NCBI GenBank assembly: GCA_001275005.1
Contig: JWZX01001376.1
Span: 1-24,114, forward strand
Source of the DNA: Chrysochromulina tobinii
Taxonomy: Eukaryota > Haptophyta > Prymnesiales > Chrysochromulinaceae
DNA length: 24,114 nucleotides
Reading direction: 5' to 3'
Under the pieces are notes generated by a model. The model ran no database searches, was not told where the DNA came from, and was given only the letters and a program-made list of their open reading frames with translations. The position numbers and the translations under genes were made by a program. This document shows, piece by piece, positions 19,801 through 24,114 of the stretch. Every line of letters begins with the position of its first letter. Within the stretch, counting starts at the first letter, position 1.

Positions 19801-20976
19801 GAGCGCGGTGACGGCGGCCATGCAAGGGTTGTGGCGTCCGGCAACGTGCATGCGCTCGTGTGGCCGCGGGAGGAGAAGGCGCGGGAACTCGAGCAGATGT
19901 CGTCCGCACGAAGCCCCTCTGCCTTTGCGCGCTCCAATTCATCTCGCGGCAGCCCGCCAGTGTATCCCGCGACCGCCGCCACCACCGACACTTCCACCAC
20001 CGCCACTGCCGCCGCCACCACCCCCTCGTCGTCTTGGTGGCCATTCGGTGCCGCTGCTGACGCCGTTGCTCCGGCCGAGGCGCCCGCCGCCGCGGCTCCA
20101 GCGCTCATGACGCCACGCACCCATGCCCGCGCCATAACCGACGCGGAAGTCGAAGTCGAGAAGGCGAAGGCAAATGCGGCGGCGAAGGCTGCCGCGCTGG
20201 CGGCTGCTCGCGCGGCAGCCACCGCTGCCGCAACGCCTTCTGGCACCGTCGCGGACTCCCCGGCGGTCGACAATGGTGGCGAGCTGCACCGGGCAGCGGA
20301 AGAGCGATGGTCGCACAGCCAGCTGAACGCACCCCCGCTCGAGGAGGCGGAGCTGGAGATCGAGGCGGAGGCAGAGGCGGAGGCATTGGCGGAGGAAGGT
20401 CGAGCACCCCCAACCAAAATGCCCTTGGAGGGCGTGGTCGAGGGCCGGCTCTTTGGTGTGCGTGTGCTCGGCTCGTTGGGTGTGCCGCCCCCAGCCGCCG
20501 CGCCCCCCGCTGGCCTGCGGCCCCAAGCCGCCGCCATGACGACCCCTGCTTCACCCCCCAAGGGCCCCGCGCCGACTCCGCCGGCACGCCCTGCGGCCGC
20601 TTCACGGGCGTCAATGCCGGCGGGATGGGTGGAAGTCCCCTCTGGCACTGGCGACGTGTACTTTTGGAACCCGTCGACGGGCGAGAAGACATGGGAGCGC
20701 CCCCGCCTTATACCGGGCGAGAAGGTGTGGGAGCGCCCCCGCGCACCTCCTCTGCCTCCCGGCGAATTCCCCCCCGACCCGGCACCGCCGCCCGCTTCCA
20801 CAACCTCCCCTGCCCCTTATGGCACCCGCGCTGATGAATCTTCGGAGAGCCCTGCGACGTCTCCTCAACGGACGCGCTCCTCCGCCGTGCTTCAGCTGGC
20901 CCAGCAACGGAAGGCACGAGGGGAGCTTCTCATGTCCCAGAAGAAGGGGAGCCGAGGGGAGGCCGTCTCATGCTGA
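13826..20976 (+). CDS. TPR-C2-voltage/cyclic-nucleotide-type channel-PDZ-WW fusion protein
   Basis: Exons 13826-14647, 14730-16445, 16539-16706 and 16888-20976 join in frame to 2264 residues (start 13541 would add 95). TPR-like helices lie at about 75-150 and a coiled coil at about 358-415. After an acidic Asp/Gly stretch comes a C2 domain (about 678-808) with calcium-type acidic loops DANGLSDPY and DFDILSSDD. The channel follows: S1 in exon 3 after VIRPESRFR, S2-S3 at 16960-17100, S4 RMLRLLRLAKLTKLARMRK, S5, pore TSLVPREVDP (17602-17631) and S6. A CNBD-like fold covers about 17960-18290, but its phosphate cassette reads FGLNDYW and the usual Arg is missing. The long Ser/Gly/Ala tail holds a PDZ domain (19318-19560, starting FGVSF) and a WW domain (about 20613-20705). 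A plasma or internal membrane cation channel with lipid/calcium and scaffold contacts is inferred. TPR-C2 and channel could be separate genes. Confidence 0.7.
14648..14729 (+). other. 82-nt GC-AG intron flanked by 20-bp direct repeats
   Basis: The frame before ends in ...WFEASYALSCSDCL-stop; the frame after reopens with ASYALSAATCD. AGGCGAGCTATGCCCTCTCG occurs at 14646-14665 and 14728-14747, exactly 82 bp apart. No GT-AG placement restores the frame, but GAG/GCGAGC with CATCAG/GCGAGC (GC-AG) does. The interior is five 10-bp TGATGACCTC-type units (14671-14720). Confidence 0.7.
15181..15300 (+). repeat. Hexanucleotide GCGACC/GACGGC repeat coding an Asp/Arg/Gly/Lys tract
   Basis: Degenerate six-base units encode alternating Asp-Arg, Asp-Gly and Asp-Lys residues between the coiled coil and the Ser-rich stretch of the channel protein. 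It is a slippage-prone tract and probably a disordered acidic linker. Confidence 0.8.
15461..15578 (+). repeat. 58-bp imperfect tandem duplication
   Basis: AGTGAGGGCCGCCCCTC starts units at 15461 and 15519, each followed by CTCAAGGCACTCC-type words. The encoded segments are Ser/Leu/Lys-rich and lie in the low-complexity linker before the C2 domain. Confidence 0.7.
16446..16538 (+). other. 93-nt GT-AG intron joining the C2 and channel exons
   Basis: The donor is GAACAT/GTGTGA and the acceptor CCTAATTAG/GTGATCC, both phase 0. The intron contains in-frame stops, so the C2 frame can only reach the channel by splicing. The product reads ...KEFILEH-VIPEKFQTLKG... The acceptor has a weak pyrimidine tract, so this join is less certain than the next. 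Confidence 0.6.
16707..16887 (+). other. 181-nt GT-AG intron after channel helix S1
   Basis: The donor is GATATG/GTCCGT and the acceptor GCTACTGCAG/GTTAAG, both phase 0. Splicing joins ...LEIAFEPDM to VKAFCTVPHDPYGPL, continuing S1 into S2 as in the channel family. The intron is an almost purine-free C/T-rich tract over much of its length. Confidence 0.85.
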
Positions 20977-21210
20977 GGGGGGGTAGCGGGGTACTTACAT
21001 GATCACGTAGAATGCCATCATCGTAGCGCCGACGTCATGCAATGCTCGTGCTGTCATGCAATGCTCGCGCACTTACGATGTCATGCAAGTAAGTCTTACG
21101 ATGTGCTCGTGCTGAGGCATGAAGGATGTCAAAGGTGAGTGTATACATGCCTAACCCTTGACTTGGACTCGAACTCCGCAAAAACCATCGCAAATAAACG
21201 AAATGAAAAA
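20977..21210. other. 3' flank of the channel gene with 19-bp repeat
   Basis: No gene is seen. GTCATGCAATGCTCG occurs at 21034-21048 and 21053-21067, with a partial third copy GTCATGCAA at 21080-21088, giving an approximate 19-bp period. TACTTACAT follows the stop codon. The sequence turns AT-rich after about 21170. Confidence 0.6.
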
Positions 21211-21218
21211 TATAAATA
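21211..21218 (+). promoter_or_regulatory. TATA-box-like element
   Basis: TATAAATA lies in an AT-rich island, 72 bp upstream of the ATG at 21283. It is followed by a pyrimidine-rich TTCTTCTTCTT stretch and a small inverted repeat (GTAGTAC at 21235-21241, GTACTAC at 21249-21255). This is the only good TATA match noticed in an intergenic part of the window. Confidence 0.4.
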
Positions 21219-21282
21219 ACGCGTTCTTCTTCTTGTAGTACAACGGTAGTACTACACGCTCCAACCCTAAGCACACAGCGTG

Positions 21283-21459
21283 ATGAACGCGAAGCGCGAC
21301 GCGCTCGCTCTGGTCAAGTCGTCCTTCGAGACGAATGTAGACATCCTCGCGATGATGCCCGAGGTGAAGAAAAAGGTGCAGAACAAGAAGGATGCCAAGG
21401 GACTCTCCCAAAAGGTGCGAGAAGAGCTCCAATGTGCAGATGCATCGCGTGCTCAATGA
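21283..21459 (+). CDS. Small Lys-rich protein or first exon of an unresolved gene
   Basis: The ORF has 58 codons and begins MNAKRDALALVKSSFETNVD. It is Lys/Glu/Ala-rich and mostly helical in character, and not recognised. It is supported by a TATA-like box 72 bp upstream and by GC-rich codons after an AT-rich leader. CAAAAG/GTGCGAG at 21415 is a plausible donor, and TTGCGCAG/GTGCGTG at 21669 a plausible acceptor sharing AGGTGCG. That 254-nt intron would give about 69 residues ending at 21744-21746, inside the hairpin. An alternative frame at 21434-21601 (MHRVLNDEYRR...) covers the same place. The exon structure cannot be decided from sequence alone. Confidence 0.3.
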   Translation: MNAKRDALALVKSSFETNVDILAMMPEVKKKVQNKKDAKGLSQKVREELQCADASRAQ

Positions 21460-21520
21460 CGAATACAGGCGCGCTCATCACCCTCTTCACCGGTATCTTA
21501 ACAAGGGCTTCGCGCAACGG

Positions 21521-21592
21521 CTGCTCGATCTGGGCATGGGTCGCTGCTCGATCTATCGGGCTTGGGTCGCTGCTCAATCTGGGCTGGGGGCG
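21521..21592 (+). repeat. Three 23-26 bp tandem units
   Basis: CTGCTCGATCTGGGCATGGGTCG (shortened here to its start CTGCTCGATCTGGG) begins units at 21521, 21544 and 21570; the unit lengths are 23, 26 and 23. They follow the small ORF. No function is evident. Confidence 0.75.
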
Positions 21593-21721
21593 CTGGTTTA
21601 AGATGGCGATCCCCTGATGGCCCTTAACACTCCTTGCTTGTTTGTTGGTTCGATTCTAGTTTGCGCAGGTGCGTGGTGGGAAATCTGAGAATTGGGCTCC
21701 AATACTCCAACCCCACCACCG

Positions 21722-21769
21722 GCGCCGCTGTTGGGTATGGCTCTAAGAGAGCATACCCAACGGCGGCGC
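21722..21769. repeat. Near-perfect hairpin, about 22 bp stem and 3-nt loop
   Basis: Arms 21722-21739 and 21752-21769 pair over 18 bp with one G-T wobble. CTCT at 21741-21744 pairs with AGAG at 21748-21751 after a single bulged G, leaving AAG as the loop. It could act as an RNA stem-loop, a cruciform or the remnant of a small inverted-repeat element. Confidence 0.8.
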
Positions 21770-22235
21770 GGAGTGGAGTCCAGCTTCTCAACACAAGGAC
21801 AATCCATCACACAAGCCGTTGAGTGGCGCGTCGACCGTGCGGCCCTCGAGAGCGCCCTCGCGGCTGCGGTGGACGTGGGTGTCCCAATCGAAGCACCATA
21901 GCGCGCTTGCTCTCTCGCCGGGCGTTTACTCTCACCCCCCCCTCTCTCTATGCCACTCCCTTTCTGCAGAGCGGAATCATCGCGCGTAGCCTTCGATGGG
22001 CGCCCGTCGGGGGGCGTCGCGCATCAAGTGACGCATTTCCACGTGCGCAGCGCGAGGTTGCTCTCTTCTCTCACTCTTCCCCGGCCCGGCCCTCGCCTCG
22101 CCGTTGGATCCCAATCTCTCGCTCTCTCGCTCTCTCGCCACGCGCCTACTCCCCCTTTCTCTCTCAGGCCATGCTCTCGTGTCCCGCCCTTGTCTGCTGA
22201 CGTTGACCGGTAGGTGCTGTGTGATCATCTTCGTT
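21770..22235. other. Non-coding stretch 3' of the AP2-like gene
   Basis: No supportable gene was found. It contains C/T-rich stretches and a CTCTCG microsatellite near 22112-22140, which should form part of the 3' flank of the minus-strand AP2-like gene. Several splice-like words (CTGCAG near 21967, GACCG/GTAGGT near 22206, TTTCAG near 22238) are present but could not be tied to exons. Confidence 0.45.
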
Positions 22236-24114
22236 TCAGAGGTGCCCAGGAGGGGCCCACTTGAACTTGCTCTCAGTCTTCTTCTTGGCAATGGTTTGCT
22301 TGTTGATGGCGGCAGGCGCGTTGCTGAATTGGGTGTGGATGATGTGATCAGAAGCAGGCAGCAGCGTCGCACTCATTCTTATCACGGTTGTTTGCATCGA
22401 CTCCACGTAGTGGCGTTGGACAGTTAGGGGCTGCGCGACGCTACGGCCAGCGTCGTTCCACACGAAGTGGTTGAGCAGTGGATCCTTGCCGACCGCAGCG
22501 CTCGCAGGGGCGAGCGTGGGCGTGAGCTTCGGAGTGAGTGTCGGCGCGGCGGGCGCGGGCGCGGGTTTGGGCGCGGGTGGGTAGGCGGGCAGCCACTGTT
22601 TTCTTGCTTTTTGCTTCTTGACACGATGCCCTGCCGCCGCCTCTGCCTCCTCTGCCGACGCTCGCTCCGCCCCCGCTGCCACTTTCTTCTCTTTAATGCG
22701 CCTCGCGTAGTGCAGGGCCGCCTCGATGGCCGTCCGAAAGGTGCCCAGGGAGCGAAGTGAGCCATTCTCCATGAACTTTGCTTGGAACCCCTCGCCGTTC
22801 TTGTACACGCCCTTGTAGCCCGTCACACAGCTCGGCGACGGCACGAGCTCGAGCCCCTCGGCCTCCGCCGCCGCCCGAACCTCATCCGCCGTGAGCGGCA
22901 CCACCACGACATTCGCCGCTGCCACATCCGCCTCTGCCCGCTCCGCCCCAATGTGCCTAGCATAGGACAGGGCCGCCTCGATGGCCGTCCTAAAGGTGCC
23001 CAGGGAGCGAAGTGAGCCATTCTCCCTGACATTTGCTTCGAACCCGCCGTGGCTTTTCTTGTACACGCCCTTGTAGCCCGTCTCACAACTCGCCGACGGC
23101 ACCAGCTGGAGCCCCTCGGCCTCCGCCGCCGCCCGAACCTCATCCGCCGTGAGCGGCACCACCAGGTGCTTCGCCGCTGCCACCTCCGCCTCAGCCCGCT
23201 CCGCCCCAATGTGCCTAGCATAGGACAGGGCCGCCTCGATGGCCGTCCTAAAGGTGCCCAGGGAGCGACGTGAGCCATTCTCCCAGACATTTGCTTGGAA
23301 CCCCCCGCCGTTCTTGTACACGCCCTTGTAGCCCGTCTCATTGCTTGCCGACGGCACCAGCTCGAGGCCCTCGGCCGCCGCCGCCGCCCGAACCTCGTCC
23401 GCCGTGAGCGGCTGCGCGTCCGCCGCCTCAGCCGTCGCTCGCTCCGCCCCAATGTGCCTCGCATAGGACAGGGCCGCCTCCTCCGGCGTCGCGAAGCTGC
23501 CGAGGTGGCGCGACTTGCCATTCTCCTGGACCTGCGCCTTGTACCTGCCGTCGTTCTTGTACACGCCCTTGTAGCCCGTCTCATTGCTTGACGACGGCAC
23601 CAGCTCGAGGCCCTCGGCCGCCGCCGCCGCCCGAGCCTCGTCCGCCGTGAGCGGCTGCGCGTCCGCCGCCTCAGCCGCCGCTCGCTCCGCCCCAATGTGC
23701 CTCGCGTAGCACAAGGCTGCCTCACCCGGCGTCGCGAAGGTGCCGAGGTGGCGCAGCTTGCCATTCTCCCAGACCTGCGCTTGGTACCTGCCGTCGTTCT
23801 TGTACACGCCCTTGTAGCCCGTCTCATTGCTTGACGACGGCACCAGCTCGAGGCCCTCGGCCGCCGCCGCCGCCCGAACCTCGTCCGCCGTGAGCGGCTG
23901 CGCGTCCGCCGCCTCTGCCGCCGCTCGCTCCGCCCCAATGTGCCTCGCATAGGACAGGGCCGCCTCGATGGCCGTCCTAAAGGTGCCCAGGTAGCGACGT
24001 GAGATATTCTCCCAGACCTTTGCTGCGAACCCCCCGCCGTTCTTGTACACGCCCTTGTAGCCCGTCTCATTGCTTGCCGACGGCACCAGCTCGAGGCCCT
24101 CGGCCGCCGCCGCC
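22236..24114 (-). CDS. Protein with at least six AP2-like domains (5' truncated by window edge)
   Basis: The frame is open from the window edge to the stop at 22236-22238; the first codons seen are mid-repeat, so the start lies outside. Each domain reads like GYKGVYKNGGGFQANVWENG, then a LGTF motif and an Ala-rich helix ending YARHIG. This matches the AP2/ERF pattern: a YRGV-like strand, the LGTF turn and an AAxxYA helix. Six domains are joined by linkers with PLTADEVRAAAAAEGLELVPS. AP2 domains bind DNA in plants, and related multi-copy forms are common in haptophytes and apicomplexans, so sequence-specific DNA binding is the likely role but is inferred. The C-terminal 150 residues hold a basic RVKKQKARKQW patch, an Ala/Pro-rich stretch and an undomained tail. 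No intron is required inside the window. Confidence 0.8.
   Translation of the reverse strand, partial: AAAAEGLELVPSASNETGYKGVYKNGGGFAAKVWENISRRYLGTFRTAIEAALSYARHIGAERAAAEAADAQPLTADEVRAAAAAEGLELVPSSSNETGYKGVYKNDGRYQAQVWENGKLRHLGTFATPGEAALCYARHIGAERAAAEAADAQPLTADEARAAAAAEGLELVPSSSNETGYKGVYKNDGRYKAQVQENGKSRHLGSFATPEEAALSYARHIGAERATAEAADAQPLTADEVRAAAAAEGLELVPSASNETGYKGVYKNGGGFQANVWENGSRRSLGTFRTAIEAALSYARHIGAERAEAEVAAAKHLVVPLTADEVRAAAEAEGLQLVPSASCETGYKGVYKKSHGGFEANVRENGSLRSLGTFRTAIEAALSYARHIGAERAEADVAAANVVVVPLTADEVRAAAEAEGLELVPSPSCVTGYKGVYKNGEGFQAKFMENGSLRSLGTFRTAIEAALHYARRIKEKKVAAGAERASAEEAEAAAGHRVKKQKARKQWLPAYPPAPKPAPAPAAPTLTPKLTPTLAPASAAVGKDPLLNHFVWNDAGRSVAQPLTVQRHYVESMQTTVIRMSATLLPASDHIIHTQFSNAPAAINKQTIAKKKTESKFKWAPPGHL
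22690..24070. repeat. Six-unit AP2-domain repeat array with 243-258 bp period
   Basis: The word TTGTACACGCCCTTGTAGCC starts at 22801, 23059, 23314, 23557, 23800 and 24043. Spacings are therefore 258, 255, 243, 243 and 243 bp, all multiples of three. The four copies nearest the window edge share an 81-codon unit. The two nearest the C-terminus have longer linkers, and one adds residues after the YKK motif. The array probably continues beyond the window. Confidence 0.95.

Noticed and set aside
19629-20801. Minus-strand 390-codon open frame
   Set aside because: It is antisense to the channel tail that carries the WW domain, and is Ala/Ser/Gly-rich with no motif.
21160-21260. Possible minus-strand tRNA (GGAGTTCGAGTCC resembles a T-arm)
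   Set aside because: Only a 3-bp T stem forms, and no matching D-arm, anticodon arm or acceptor stem could be found in the AT-rich flank.
22690-24070. CRISPR-like regularly spaced repeats
   Set aside because: Repeats are 243-258 bp apart, stay in frame, and encode AP2-like domains; repeat and spacer sizes do not fit a CRISPR array.
1-24114. Integrated virus or transposon
   Set aside because: No integrase, transposase, reverse transcriptase, capsid-like gene or terminal repeats bounding a gene block was recognised; all larger frames look like host multidomain genes.

Overview
The window looks like nuclear DNA of a GC-rich protist alga, most likely a haptophyte (prymnesiophyte). Evidence: it has spliceosomal introns (GT-AG, plus one apparent GC-AG); very long low-complexity multidomain reading frames; Cys-rich modules of the type CDDGG-x-G-x-E-[FY]-x2-C-x3-GTDC-x-DCG; and tandem AP2-like domains joined by Ala/Glu-rich linkers. 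From memory these combinations are typical of haptophyte and related algal proteomes. No bacterial operon signals, tRNA, rRNA, CRISPR array or transposase was seen. The species assignment is inference.

Layout. (1) 233-2773, minus: a CCCH zinc-finger protein whose 3' half is an internal tandem duplication; its last copy is frameshifted and the frame has no ATG. (2) 2902-8454, plus: an apparently intronless 1850-residue membrane receptor with a signal peptide, Cys-rich modules, two LamG-like domains, a Cys-rich stalk, about eight membrane helices and two cytoplasmic TIR domains. (3) 8785-13508, minus, convergent with 2: a predicted fusion of a PARP-like ADP-ribosyltransferase, an endonuclease/exonuclease/phosphatase (EEP) domain carrying a polyglutamine insert, and an alpha/beta hydrolase completed across a 74-nt intron. 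(4) 13826-20976, plus, divergent from 3: four exons for TPR-like, coiled coil, C2, six-helix voltage-gated/cyclic-nucleotide-type channel, PDZ and WW domains, with an unusual pore loop and an eroded cyclic-nucleotide site. (5) 20977-22235: mostly non-coding, with short tandem repeats, a TATA-like box ahead of a 58-codon ORF, and a 22-bp hairpin. (6) 22236 to the window edge, minus: a 5'-truncated protein with six AP2-like domains in a 243-258 bp array.

How they may work together. The TIR receptor and the ADP-ribosyltransferase fusion lie tail to tail, and both carry folds that in other proteins consume NAD+. Next to them lies a C2/channel protein that could respond to calcium. A surface receptor producing an NAD-derived signal, an ADP-ribose-handling enzyme and an ion channel would make a coherent sensing module. 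That link rests only on adjacency and family knowledge. Most joins between domains rest on open frames and splice sites read by eye, so transcript data would decide them.
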